A stretch of DNA of 8,805 nt from Candidatus Krumholzibacteriia bacterium (lineage in GTDB: Bacteria > Krumholzibacteriota > Krumholzibacteriia > LZORAL124-64-63): positions 1 through 8,805 of the forward strand of contig JACZKN010000338.1 in the NCBI GenBank assembly GCA_014859985.1, written 5' to 3'. Position numbers and translations under genes: made by a program. This document shows positions 1 through 6,591 of this stretch, one piece after another. The number at the start of each line of letters is the position of its first letter. Position 1 is the first letter of the stretch. A model generated the notes under the pieces. That model had not been told where the DNA came from, made no database searches, and saw nothing but the letters and a program-made list of their open reading frames with translations.

Positions 1-326
1 GCACGCGGCGCTCGGCCGCGCGACCCCTGGCGGCGGTGGCGGCGCGGCTGCAGGGGCAGCAGGTGCGGCTGCGCCTGCTGGACCCCGCGCGGTTGCTGGA
101 ACGGGGATATTCGCTGACCTTGGGACCGGACGGCCGCGTGCTCAGGCGCGCCGGCGACGCGGCCCCGGGGGACCTGCTGACGACCCGTCTGACGGACGGC
201 GAACTCGAGAGCATCGTGCAGCCGGGGGGCCACGCCGGTCCGCCCCGGAAACCGAGGACCAGGCGAAAGGCGAAGACGCGTGGCGGAAACGAAGAGGACG
301 GCGGCCAGGAAACTCTCTTTCGGTGA
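1..326 (+). CDS. xseA: Exodeoxyribonuclease VII large subunit, C-terminal fragment
   Basis: This is the 3' end of a gene that starts upstream of the window; the frame (codons from base 3) is open to the left edge and stops with TGA at 324-326. The visible part matches the end of XseA: an alanine/arginine-rich helix, then the family's typical 'RLRLLDPARLLERGYSLT' block and a small strand-rich piece ending near 'DGELESIVQ'. XseA is the catalytic subunit of exonuclease VII, which degrades single-stranded DNA into oligonucleotides together with many copies of XseB. After the conserved domain comes a basic, Pro/Arg/Lys-rich tail of about 34 residues ending in QETLFR, which resembles a sliding-clamp-binding motif. 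The last 47 bases overlap xseB in another frame. The xseB neighbour makes the assignment firm; the catalytic part cannot be judged because it lies outside the window. Confidence 0.9.
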   Translation, partial: TRRSAARPLAAVAARLQGQQVRLRLLDPARLLERGYSLTLGPDGRVLRRAGDAAPGDLLTTRLTDGELESIVQPGGHAGPPRKPRTRRKAKTRGGNEEDGGQETLFR

Positions 327-540
327 GGCCGTGGCCGAGGTCGAGACGATCCTGGCCGGCCTGGAGGCCGACGACGTGGACATCGACCGCCTGGGCGAGG
401 AGGTCCGGCGCGCCGTCGAGCTGATCCAGCTCTGCCGGCAGAAGCTGGAGAAGACGGACCGCGAGGTGCGCGACCTGGTGGCCGGCCTGCAGGCCGACGA
501 CGCGGCCGGCGGCCAGCCGGGCAAGGACGAGACGCCTTGA
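280..540 (+). CDS. xseB: Exodeoxyribonuclease VII small subunit
   Basis: The 86-residue protein has the size and pattern of XseB, the small helical subunit that coats XseA in exonuclease VII and takes part in single-stranded DNA degradation in the cytoplasm. The N-terminal 'KLSFGEAVAEVETILAGLE' (about residues 11-29) matches the family's SFEEAL..LE.IV..LE signature. A second helix follows (about 37-69) with the usual Leu/Cys pattern, LIQLCRQKLEKTDREV. The chosen start is GTG at 280, inside the end of xseA, with a weak AAGG-type ribosome site just upstream; a later start would cut into the conserved first helix. The Asp/Gly-rich tail after residue 70 is not conserved. The stop TGA shares three bases with the TTG start of the ABC ATPase gene, so translation of the two is probably coupled. 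Confidence 0.93.
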   Translation: MAETKRTAARKLSFGEAVAEVETILAGLEADDVDIDRLGEEVRRAVELIQLCRQKLEKTDREVRDLVAGLQADDAAGGQPGKDETP

Positions 541-1574
541 GCGACGTCCTGATCCGCGTCCGCGACCTGACCCGCGACTACCGCCTGATCAAGCGCCGCG
601 AAGGCGTGGTGGGCGGCCTGGTGGACCTGGTGCGCCCGCGCTGGTCCACCCTGCGGGCCGTGGCCGACGTCAGCTTCGACATTGCCCCGGGGGAGATGGT
701 GGGCTACATCGGGGCCAACGGCGCCGGCAAGTCCACCACCATCAAGATGCTCACGGGCATCCTGACCCCCACCGGGGGCGAGGTCACCGTCGGCGGCCTG
801 GTGCCCTGGAAGCAGCGCCGCCAGTACACCCGCCACATCGGCGCGGTCTTCGGCCAGCGCACCCAGCTGTGGTGGGACCTGGCGGTGGTCGAGTCCTTCC
901 GGCTGCTGAAGAAGATCTACGAGGTGCCGGACGACGTCTACGCCGCGCAGATGGGCGTCTTCAACGAGCTGCTGGGCATCGACGAGTTCCTGCACCAGCC
1001 GGTGCGCAAGCTATCCCTGGGCCAGCGCATGCGCTGCGACCTGGCCGCCGCCCTGCTGCACAAGCCGCGCATCCTGTTCCTGGACGAGCCCACCATCGGC
1101 CTGGACGTGGTGGCCAAGGAGAACGTGCGCCGCTTCCTGCGGGAGATCCGCGACCTGCAGGGCGTGACGGTGATCCTCACCACCCACGACCTGGGGGACA
1201 TCGAGCAGCTCTGCCGCCGGGTCATGATCATCGACAAGGGCCGCGTCCACTTCGACGGCGAACTGGAGGAACTGCGCCGCCGCACCGGCCACCGGGTGCG
1301 CATGACCGTCGATTTCCGCGAGCCGACCAGCGGCGCCCGCCTGGCGACCGTCACCGCGGGCCTGCCCGTCGTCTGGCAGGAGGGCGAGGGCCGCCGCCAC
1401 GTGGCGGAGTTCCGCCGCCTGGACGTGGCCGGCGCCGACGTGATCAAGCGCGTGGTCAACGACTGCCCCGTGCGGGACCTGGCGCTGGCGGAACCGGACA
1501 TCGAGGAGATCGTGCGGGAGATCTACCGCGATTCGGCGGCGGCCGCGGCGCCGGCGCCCGGAAGGTCGGCGTGA
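537..1574 (+). CDS. ABC-2 type exporter, ATP-binding subunit (COG4586 type)
   Basis: This 345-residue ATPase should power the two permeases encoded next. All nucleotide-binding motifs are intact: Walker A GANGAGKST (59-67), Q-loop within VFGQRTQLWWDL (104-115), signature LSLGQ (159-163), Walker B ILFLDEP (179-185) and the switch His217 in TTHD. The insert RREGVVGGLVDLVRPRW between the first strand and the core, and the VFGQRTQLWWDL block, are typical of the COG4586 ATPases that pair with COG4587 and COG3694 permeases. About 100 residues follow the core as an accessory domain, ending in an Ala/Pro-rich tail. The start is TTG at 537, with AAGGA at 523-527 in good position and a TTGA overlap with the xseB stop. 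The substrate is not known from sequence; a cyanobacterial member has been described, to my recollection, as a viologen exporter. Confidence 0.93.
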   Translation: MSDVLIRVRDLTRDYRLIKRREGVVGGLVDLVRPRWSTLRAVADVSFDIAPGEMVGYIGANGAGKSTTIKMLTGILTPTGGEVTVGGLVPWKQRRQYTRHIGAVFGQRTQLWWDLAVVESFRLLKKIYEVPDDVYAAQMGVFNELLGIDEFLHQPVRKLSLGQRMRCDLAAALLHKPRILFLDEPTIGLDVVAKENVRRFLREIRDLQGVTVILTTHDLGDIEQLCRRVMIIDKGRVHFDGELEELRRRTGHRVRMTVDFREPTSGARLATVTAGLPVVWQEGEGRRHVAEFRRLDVAGADVIKRVVNDCPVRDLALAEPDIEEIVREIYRDSAAAAAPAPGRSA

Positions 1575-2440
1575 GCGGCGCGGCGGCCACCCGGCTGGAC
1601 CCCTGGCGCCGCTCGGCGGCGGCCACGGCGGGCCTGTACCTGCATTTCGTGCGCCTGGCCTTCCTGAAGTTCCTGGCCTACCGCCTGCGCTACTACACCG
1701 GGGTGATCAGCTACACCATCTTCGTGGCCGGGTACTACTACCTGTACCGGGCCCTCTACGCCAGCCGGGCGCCCGGCCCCGGCGGCGTGGCCGAGATGGG
1801 CGGCCTGACGGTCGGGGAGATGATCACCTACGTGGCCGTCGGCTGGATCGGCCGCAGCTTCTACTTCAACAACATCGGCCGCGACCTGATGCACCAGGTG
1901 CGGGAGGGGCAGATCGCCATGCAGCTGATCAAGCCCTACGACGTGCAGTCGGTGATGATGTTCGAGGCGGCGGGGGAGGCCGTGTTCCGCCTGGTGATGT
2001 TCACCGTGCCCATCACCGTGGTGATCGTGCCCCTGTTCGGCGTCCACCTGCCCCCGCAGCCGGTCCTGCTGGGCTGGACCGTGCTCAGTTTCACCCTCTC
2101 CCTGGTGGTCTACAGCCAGCTCAACTTCCTGGTGGGCTGCCTGGCCTTCCACATGAAGAACATCGACGGCGTGCTGCGGGCCAAGATGGTCAGCGGCGAC
2201 TTCCTGGCCGGCGTGATCGTGCCGTTCAGCTTCTTCCCCGAGTGGTTCCAGCGGGTGGTGGAGTGGCTGCCCTTCCAGGCCATCGGCTACCTGCCGGTGA
2301 TGATCTACCTGGGCAAGCGCCCCGGCGACGAGCTCTGGCAGGCCCTGCTGGTGCAGGCGGGCTGGGCGGTGGGCCTGTGGCTGGCCGGCCGCGTCGCCTT
2401 CCGGCGCTCGCTGCGGCAGGTCGTGGTGCAGGGAGGCTGA
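1571..2440 (+). CDS. ABC-2 type exporter permease, first subunit (COG4587 type)
   Basis: The 289-residue inner-membrane protein has about six hydrophobic segments (near residues 43-63, 84-97, 137-158, 165-195, 209-223 and 258-276). An amphipathic stretch rich in aromatic and basic residues precedes the first. The cytoplasmic loop with 'GRDLMHQVREGQIAMQLIKPYD' character (103-124, key residues R104, R111, G113, K121-P122) matches the ABC2_membrane_6 group, where a similar '(L/K)(R/K)P' element recurs in the partner permease. It should form half of the transmembrane pathway. The start is GTG at 1571, overlapping the ATPase stop as GTGA, with GGAAGG at 1560-1565 as ribosome site. The frame is open far upstream only because of high GC; the residues before 1571 are low-complexity Arg/Gly/Pro and not part of this protein. 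Confidence 0.88.
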   Translation: MSGAAATRLDPWRRSAAATAGLYLHFVRLAFLKFLAYRLRYYTGVISYTIFVAGYYYLYRALYASRAPGPGGVAEMGGLTVGEMITYVAVGWIGRSFYFNNIGRDLMHQVREGQIAMQLIKPYDVQSVMMFEAAGEAVFRLVMFTVPITVVIVPLFGVHLPPQPVLLGWTVLSFTLSLVVYSQLNFLVGCLAFHMKNIDGVLRAKMVSGDFLAGVIVPFSFFPEWFQRVVEWLPFQAIGYLPVMIYLGKRPGDELWQALLVQAGWAVGLWLAGRVAFRRSLRQVVVQGG

Positions 2441-2441
2441 G

Positions 2442-3290
2442 GTGGACGACGCGCAGGGCACCCTGGCGAGGCTCCCGGAACGCGCCTTCTGGCCGCAGGT
2501 GCGCTGGCAGGCGGGCATCTTCGGCGCCTACTTCGGCCAGTTCGTCAAGACCCGCCTGGCCTACCGCATGGACTTCCTGGTGGACACCCTGGGCGTGCTG
2601 GCGAGCATCGGCATCCAGCTGGCGGTGCTGACCACCCTCTTCAGCAAGGTCAGCGCCTTGCAGGGCTGGAGCTTCGAGCAGGTGCTGTTCATCTACGGCT
2701 TCAGCCTGGTGCCCCTGGGCCTGTTCAACCTGGTGAGCGTGAACCTCTACGGTTTCAGCGACGCCTACATCATCGAGGGCAAGTTCGACCGGGTGCTGCT
2801 GCGGCCGGTCAATCCCCTGGCCCAGGTGCTTTGCGAGTCCTTCAACATCTCGGGCCTGAACGAGATCGCCCTGGGTCTGGTGGTGACCGTGTGGGCGGGG
2901 ATCCGCCTGGGCCTGCAGCCGGGGGCGCTGGACGTGCTGGCCCTGCTGGTGCTGGCCCCCACGGCGGCGCTGGTCTACCTGGGCGTCTTTTTGGCCATCA
3001 CCGCGGTCTCGTTCTGGTTCGAGGACCGCATGGGGATCGCCCCGCCCGTGTACAACGTGATCCGCTTCAGCCGGTACCCGCTGACCATCTACAGCCTGCC
3101 GGTGCGGATCCTGCTGACCTTCGTGCTGCCGTTCGCCTGGGTCGCCTATTATCCGGCGACCTGGTTCGTCGGCGGCGCGGACCTGAAGTTCGTCGCCGCC
3201 CTGACGCCCCTGGTGGGGCTCGTGGTGTTCGGCGGAGCGGTGCTGGTCTGGCGGCGCGGCGTGCGCAACTACACCAGCACCGGGACCTGA
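2442..3290 (+). CDS. ABC-2 type exporter permease, second subunit (COG3694 type)
   Basis: The 282-residue membrane protein is the likely partner of the preceding permease. It has about six hydrophobic segments (near 45-68, 82-103, 139-157, 163-190, 218-238 and 250-270). The loop 'EGKFDRVLLRPVNP' (112-125) is the hallmark I associate with COG3694/ABC2_membrane_6 permeases, and it parallels the LIKPYD element of the first permease. The C-terminus 'RRGVRNYTSTGT' matches the W..GL..YSSAG-type ending of the group. The GTG start at 2442 lies one base after the previous stop, with GGGAGG at 2431-2436 inside the end of the upstream gene, so the pair is tightly coupled and probably made in equal amounts. 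The two permeases plus one ATPase form a complete exporter with no periplasmic binding protein, as expected for an efflux system. Confidence 0.88.
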   Translation: MDDAQGTLARLPERAFWPQVRWQAGIFGAYFGQFVKTRLAYRMDFLVDTLGVLASIGIQLAVLTTLFSKVSALQGWSFEQVLFIYGFSLVPLGLFNLVSVNLYGFSDAYIIEGKFDRVLLRPVNPLAQVLCESFNISGLNEIALGLVVTVWAGIRLGLQPGALDVLALLVLAPTAALVYLGVFLAITAVSFWFEDRMGIAPPVYNVIRFSRYPLTIYSLPVRILLTFVLPFAWVAYYPATWFVGGADLKFVAALTPLVGLVVFGGAVLVWRRGVRNYTSTGT

Positions 3291-3310
3291 CGACCCGAAG
3301 GGAGAGAACC

Positions 3311-4009
3311 ATGCCGAGGATGAACGCAGTGCCGATGCCGGCGGCCGTCGCGGCCGTCCTGCTGCTCGTGGGCCCGCTGCCGGCGGCCGCGAGCTGGTGG
3401 TGCGGGGAGAACGGCGTGATCCGCTTCTCCTTCGCCGAGGGGGACTCGTTGCAGCCGGTGCTGCACGCCGAGCCGGACGAGAACGGCCTGCTGCGGGTCG
3501 ACCTGTGGGTCTGGCTGACGGACGTCGAGCCCATGGCCAGGAACGGGGAGGCCGTGCTGGCGGTCGGCGGCTTCGAGCTCGAGCTGGTGGTCGAGGGGGC
3601 CGAGGCCTTCGTCAGCGGCAAGGAGTATCCGGGAGAGGGGATCAACGTGGCACAGGACCAGTGGGGCTGCATCATGGGGCTGAACCCCAACCCGCGCCTG
3701 AAGGAGGGCCGCGCCCTGCTGGTCAAGTACGAGCTGCTGTTCCAGGGCAGGCCCGCGGACGTCCGCTTTTCCATGCGCCCGGAGGGCATCATCTCCTGCG
3801 GCACCGTCGAGGGCTGCCCCGGCAGCGGGACCCGGGCCCTGTGGATCGGTCCCGACGAGGCGGACATGTTCTCGGAGATCTTCGGCGCGGGCTGCGTGCC
3901 CGCCTGGCTGAACCCCACGGGCGAGCCGGACCTGACCCCGGAGCGGGGCGGTTCCGGCTGGCGCGAGGTGGGGCGCTTCGAGCCGCGCGAGGAGCGCAGC
4001 CTGCGCTAG
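3311..4009 (+). CDS. Exported protein of unknown function, cysteine-containing
   Basis: I do not recognise the family. The 232-residue protein starts at ATG 3311, six bases after GGGAG at 3300-3304. It opens with a signal peptide: a short charged start, a hydrophobic core (about 10-22) and a probable AAA|S cleavage after residue 27. The mature part begins SWWCGENG and is rich in alternating hydrophobic strands (for example 60-71, 81-97, 135-145), which suggests a beta-sandwich fold in the periplasm or outside the cell. Five cysteines are present (31, 120, 163, 169, 195), so up to two disulfides are possible. The first cysteine does not sit in a lipobox, so a lipoprotein is unlikely. It lies 20 bases after the exporter genes and may be transcribed with them, but nothing in the sequence proves a functional link. 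Confidence 0.8.
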   Translation: MPRMNAVPMPAAVAAVLLLVGPLPAAASWWCGENGVIRFSFAEGDSLQPVLHAEPDENGLLRVDLWVWLTDVEPMARNGEAVLAVGGFELELVVEGAEAFVSGKEYPGEGINVAQDQWGCIMGLNPNPRLKEGRALLVKYELLFQGRPADVRFSMRPEGIISCGTVEGCPGSGTRALWIGPDEADMFSEIFGAGCVPAWLNPTGEPDLTPERGGSGWREVGRFEPREERSLR

Positions 4010-4063
4010 CCGGCGCCTTCGTGGATGGTCCGGGCCGGGGGCCTCCGCCGCAGGTGGCCGCGC

Positions 4064-4531
4064 CTAGGCGTGGTCCCCGTCGGCGCAGACCTCGATCAGC
4101 ACGCCACCGGTGGACCTGGGGTGCAGGAAGGCGATCCGCTTGCCGCCGGCCCCGGTGCGCGGGGTCTCGTCCAGGGGCACCAGGCCCGCGGCGCGGCAGC
4201 GGTCCAGCACCGTCCCGATATCCCGGGCCGCCAGGGCGATGTGGTGCAGGCCCGGGCCCTTCTTCGCGATGAAGCCGGCGATGGCCCCCTGGTCGGAGGT
4301 GGGGGCCAGCAGTTCCACGTGGCCCAGGGCGCCGGCGCGGTCCAGCTTGAGGAAGGCCACCCGCACGTGTTCCTGGGGCACCTCCTCCACCCGCTCCAGT
4401 TCCAGGCCCAGCAGGTCGCCGAACAGGGCGATGCCCTCGTCCAGATCGCGCACGGCGATGCCGATGTGGTCGACGAAGCCGGCCGTGCCCTCGGGCAGCA
4501 GGTCGGCGGCGCGGTTCAGCGGGCTGTCCAT
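4064..4531 (-). CDS. mce: Methylmalonyl-CoA epimerase
   Basis: The 155-residue protein belongs to the vicinal-oxygen-chelate fold. It should interconvert (R)- and (S)-methylmalonyl-CoA, linking propionyl-CoA carboxylation or methylmalonyl-CoA decarboxylation to the B12-dependent mutase and succinyl-CoA. Two babab modules are visible: DHIGIAV (21-27) with ligand His22, HVELLAP (71-77) with Glu73, LHHIAL (95-100) with His97, and VLIEV (144-148) with Glu147. These four residues match the metal site of the family. I chose ATG at 4531 because GGAGAGGA lies five bases upstream on this strand; the open frame continues to 4606 but those extra residues are Arg-rich and overlap the promoter. The gene converges with the exported-protein gene and diverges from the aminopeptidase gene. 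The carboxyltransferase set at 6682 onward is its likely metabolic partner, although transcribed separately. Confidence 0.93.
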   Translation of the reverse strand: MDSPLNRAADLLPEGTAGFVDHIGIAVRDLDEGIALFGDLLGLELERVEEVPQEHVRVAFLKLDRAGALGHVELLAPTSDQGAIAGFIAKKGPGLHHIALAARDIGTVLDRCRAAGLVPLDETPRTGAGGKRIAFLHPRSTGGVLIEVCADGDHA

Positions 4532-4578
4532 CCCGGTCCTCTCCGATCGTTCGCGGTGGGCCTCCCCGGTCTCCCGCA

Positions 4579-4606
4579 ATGATAGCCGAAAAAGCGCGCG
4601 CCACAA
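4579..4606 (-). promoter_or_regulatory. Sigma70-like promoter for mce
   Basis: Read on the - strand, a TTGTGG -35-like box (4606-4601) is followed after 16 bases by TATCAT (4584-4579), a five-of-six match to the -10 consensus. The expected transcript start is near 4571, which gives mce a leader of about 40 bases containing its ribosome site. The stretch is AT-richer than its surroundings. This is a pattern match only. Confidence 0.55.
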
Positions 4607-4637
4607 ATTCGGGGTGGGCCGGCGGGCGCCCGGGCGC

Positions 4638-4643
4638 TAGAAT
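4638..4643 (+). promoter_or_regulatory. Possible -10 box for the aminopeptidase gene
   Basis: TAGAAT matches five of six -10 consensus positions and lies 37 bases before the ATG at 4681. No good -35 box is found at 16-18 bases upstream, where the sequence is G-rich. It may be a weak or activator-dependent promoter, or chance. Confidence 0.35.
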
Positions 4644-4680
4644 CGGCGGACCCCCGCAACCGCCCCCGAAGGAGTGCGCC

Positions 4681-5796
4681 ATGGATCCGCGCGTGACGAG
4701 GCTCGCCGAACAGCTGATCACCTACAGCGTCCGCCTGCAGCCGGGCGAGAAGATCTACATCGAGATCAAGGGCCAGGAGGCCATGGACCTGGGCCGCGAA
4801 CTGGTGCGCGCGGCCACCGAGAAGGGCGGCGTGCCCTTCTGGTACTACAACGACGAGACCCTCAGCCGCGGCTTCGTCAAGCACGCCGACCAGGCGCAGT
4901 TCCAGGCCTGGGGCGCCTTCCACCGCCCCATCATGGAGGCTGTCGACGCCTACATCGGCGTGCGGGGCAGCACCAACCCCTTCGACCTGGCGGACGTCGA
5001 CCCGGACCGCCTGAAATGGCACGACCAGGCCTACTGGGGCCAGGTCCACATCCCGGTGCGTCTGCAGAAGAAATGGTGCGTGCTGCGCTACCCCAACCCG
5101 GCCATGGCCCAGGCCGCCGAGCGCGCCACCGAGGAGTTCGCGCAGTTCTACTTCGACGTCTGCACCCTCGACTACGCGCGGATGAGCAAGGCGATGGACC
5201 CGCTGGCCGAGCTCATCGAGCGCACCGACCGCGTCCACCTCAAGGGGCCGGGCACCGACCTGACCTTCTCCATCAAGGGCCTGCCGCCGGTCAAGTGCGA
5301 CGGCCACCGCAACATCCCCGACGGCGAGGTCTACACCGCGCCCGTGCGCGACAGCGTCAACGGGGTCATCCGCTACAACACGAAGACCCGCCAGGGCGGC
5401 GCCGTGCTGGCCAACGTGCGCTTCGTCTGCAAGGACGGGAGGATCGTCGAGGCCACCTGCGACGGGCCCGCCGAGAAGCTGCAGGCGGCGCTGGACATCG
5501 ACGAGGGGGCGCGCTATTTCGGCGAGTTCGCCCTGGGGGTCAACCCCTGGATCACCCGGCCCATGCTGGACACCCTGTTCGACGAGAAGATCGCGGGCAG
5601 CTTCCACCTGACCCCGGGCAACGCCTACGCGGCGGCCGACAACGGCAACAAGTCGGCCCTGCACTGGGACATCGTGATGATCCAGACTCCCGAGTGGGGC
5701 GGCGGCGAGATCCGGTTCGACGACGTGCTGATCCGCAAGGACGGGGTCTTCGTGCTGCCGGAACTGGCGGGGCTCAATCCGGAGAACCTCAAGTAG
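4681..5796 (+). CDS. M29 family metallo-aminopeptidase (leucyl aminopeptidase type)
   Basis: The 371-residue protein matches the AmpS/AmpT/PepS group (peptidase family M29), cytoplasmic two-metal enzymes that remove N-terminal residues from peptides. The six metal and active-site residues appear in family order: Glu216 in GEVYTAP, Glu282 in YFGEFALGVNP, His309 in GSFHL, Tyr316 in GNAY, then His328 and Asp330 in ALHWD. The N-terminal domain (about 1-170) carries the expected 'L..GEKIYIEI' strand and a GTNP-like 'RGSTNPFDL' segment. At 371 residues it is shorter than the roughly 410 of AmpS/AmpT, in line with compact members of the family. The start ATG at 4681 has AAGGAG just upstream, and the conserved N-terminal helix follows directly. 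The gene diverges from mce and is followed 18 bases later by a putative outer-membrane protein gene. Confidence 0.92.
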   Translation: MDPRVTRLAEQLITYSVRLQPGEKIYIEIKGQEAMDLGRELVRAATEKGGVPFWYYNDETLSRGFVKHADQAQFQAWGAFHRPIMEAVDAYIGVRGSTNPFDLADVDPDRLKWHDQAYWGQVHIPVRLQKKWCVLRYPNPAMAQAAERATEEFAQFYFDVCTLDYARMSKAMDPLAELIERTDRVHLKGPGTDLTFSIKGLPPVKCDGHRNIPDGEVYTAPVRDSVNGVIRYNTKTRQGGAVLANVRFVCKDGRIVEATCDGPAEKLQAALDIDEGARYFGEFALGVNPWITRPMLDTLFDEKIAGSFHLTPGNAYAAADNGNKSALHWDIVMIQTPEWGGGEIRFDDVLIRKDGVFVLPELAGLNPENLK

Positions 5797-5814
5797 GGAA
5801 GGGTGCCTGGAACC

Positions 5815-6495
5815 ATGAGGACATGGCTGCTGGCGGCCTGCGCCCTGGCCGCGCTGGCGACGGGCGGGGCGCAGGCCGGGGACGGGGCCGGGGACGAGGC
5901 GCACGATCGCGCCTGGGGCTTCGGCTGGGACGACGGCTTGACCGTGCGCCACCGCGCGGGTCCCTGGCAGTTCGGTCTCGGCGCCGGCCCCCAGGACCGG
6001 CTCTCGGACAACTACCGGCAGAATTTCGACCCGGGCCTGCCCGATTCCCTGATCGGCGGGGTGGTCGAGGAGTCCGGCGAGCGGACCGAATCGGGCTTCG
6101 TCCGGCTGAGCGTCGCCCGCCGGGCCGCCGCCCACCGTACCCTGGAGCTGGCGGGCCTGCTGGGTCTGGCCTACTCCTGGGGAAACGAGAGCTGGGACAA
6201 CAGCAGCTACCTGGTCTGGGAGGCCGATTGGCGCGAGTCCCGACGGCAGACCGAGTGGGACCAGTGGATCGTGCAGCTGGGGGCCCGCCTGGCCTGGCAG
6301 CCGGTGCCGTTCCTGGCCCTGGAGACCGAGTTCGGCCTCTCCTACCGCTGGCACGAGTACGAGACCGAGCGCCGGGAACGCTGGGCGGGCGACCCGCTCT
6401 GGGTCCGGACCGTGGACACGGGTCGCACCCAGTACTTTGTTGACTACGGCACCTACGACCTTGCCTCGAACGTCAAGATCATCGTCTGGTTCTAG
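5815..6495 (+). CDS. Putative outer-membrane beta-barrel protein
   Basis: I do not recognise a named family. The 226-residue product begins with a clear signal peptide (MRTWLLAACALAALATGGAQA, probable cleavage AQA|G after residue 21). The mature part shows repeated amphipathic strands with alternating hydrophobic and polar residues (about 42-47, 51-57, 94-101, 109-122, 151-162, 165-179). It contains many Trp and Tyr and ends in 'NVKIIVWF', a terminal strand closing with Phe as in outer-membrane beta-barrels recognised by the BAM machinery. A small barrel of about eight strands is a reasonable guess. I prefer ATG 5815 over the GTG at 5803 because the signal peptide begins with it. The gene follows the aminopeptidase by 18 bases, so the two may share a transcript; the pairing has no obvious functional logic. 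Confidence 0.75.
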   Translation: MRTWLLAACALAALATGGAQAGDGAGDEAHDRAWGFGWDDGLTVRHRAGPWQFGLGAGPQDRLSDNYRQNFDPGLPDSLIGGVVEESGERTESGFVRLSVARRAAAHRTLELAGLLGLAYSWGNESWDNSSYLVWEADWRESRRQTEWDQWIVQLGARLAWQPVPFLALETEFGLSYRWHEYETERRERWAGDPLWVRTVDTGRTQYFVDYGTYDLASNVKIIVWF

Positions 6496-6501
6496 TTCAA
6501 A

Positions 6502-6528
6502 GGCAGCGAAACTCGTTGCCGGACAACG
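6502..6528 (+). other. Two overlapping, mutually exclusive hairpins after the barrel gene
   Basis: An 8-bp stem (6502-6509 with 6513-6520, loop AAC, one G-U pair in RNA) begins seven bases after the stop codon. Its right arm shares CGTTG (6514-6518) with a second possible 5-bp stem ending CAACG (6524-6528). The first could act as a terminator, but no T-run follows it, so its role is unclear. Confidence 0.4.
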
Positions 6529-6550
6529 CGAAACAAGACAGGCCGGCCTC

Positions 6551-6567
6551 CCGGGTTTCCCCGGTTT
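6551..6567 (+). terminator. Weak hairpin with short T-run
   Basis: CCGGG (6551-6555) can pair with CCCGG (6560-6564) around a TTTC loop, and TTT follows at once. It could end transcription from the barrel gene before the next promoter. The stem is short and the T-run is only three bases, so confidence is low. Confidence 0.25.
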
Positions 6568-6575
6568 GAATATCC

Positions 6576-6591
6576 TGTCAAAAATTTGACA
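6576..6591. promoter_or_regulatory. Operator-like palindrome covering a -35 box
   Basis: TGTCAAA (6576-6582) and TTTGACA (6585-6591) are perfect 7-bp inverted arms around a 2-bp AA spacer. The right arm contains TTGACA, the ideal -35 box for the promoter of the carboxyltransferase gene. The stretch is AT-rich in a very GC-rich neighbourhood. Binding of a dimeric regulator here would block RNA polymerase. The regulator cannot be named from the sequence. Confidence 0.5.

Noticed and set aside
869..1570. Long N-terminal extension in frame with the first permease
   Set aside because: It overlaps the ATPase gene and gives Arg/Pro/Gly-rich low-complexity sequence; the GTG at 1571 has a ribosome site and the usual overlap with the ATPase stop.
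1523..2518. A 331-residue - strand open frame opposite the first permease gene
   Set aside because: It is a His/Gln/Gly-rich shadow of a well-supported membrane protein gene, with no ribosome site or recognisable domain.
2831..3310. N-terminal extension in frame with the exported protein
   Set aside because: It overlaps the second permease gene and would bury the signal peptide inside the protein.
4010..4063. Bidirectional terminator between the convergent genes
   Set aside because: Only short GC stems (for example GGCC-GGG-GGCC) are visible and there is no T-run on either strand, so I cannot support a terminator.
4532..4606. Longer mce start at 4606
   Set aside because: The extra residues are not part of the fold, they overlap the likely promoter, and the ATG at 4531 has a strong GGAGAGGA site.
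6540..6549. AGGCCGGCCT palindrome as a regulator site
   Set aside because: Short GC palindromes are common at this base composition and it has no clear position relative to a promoter.
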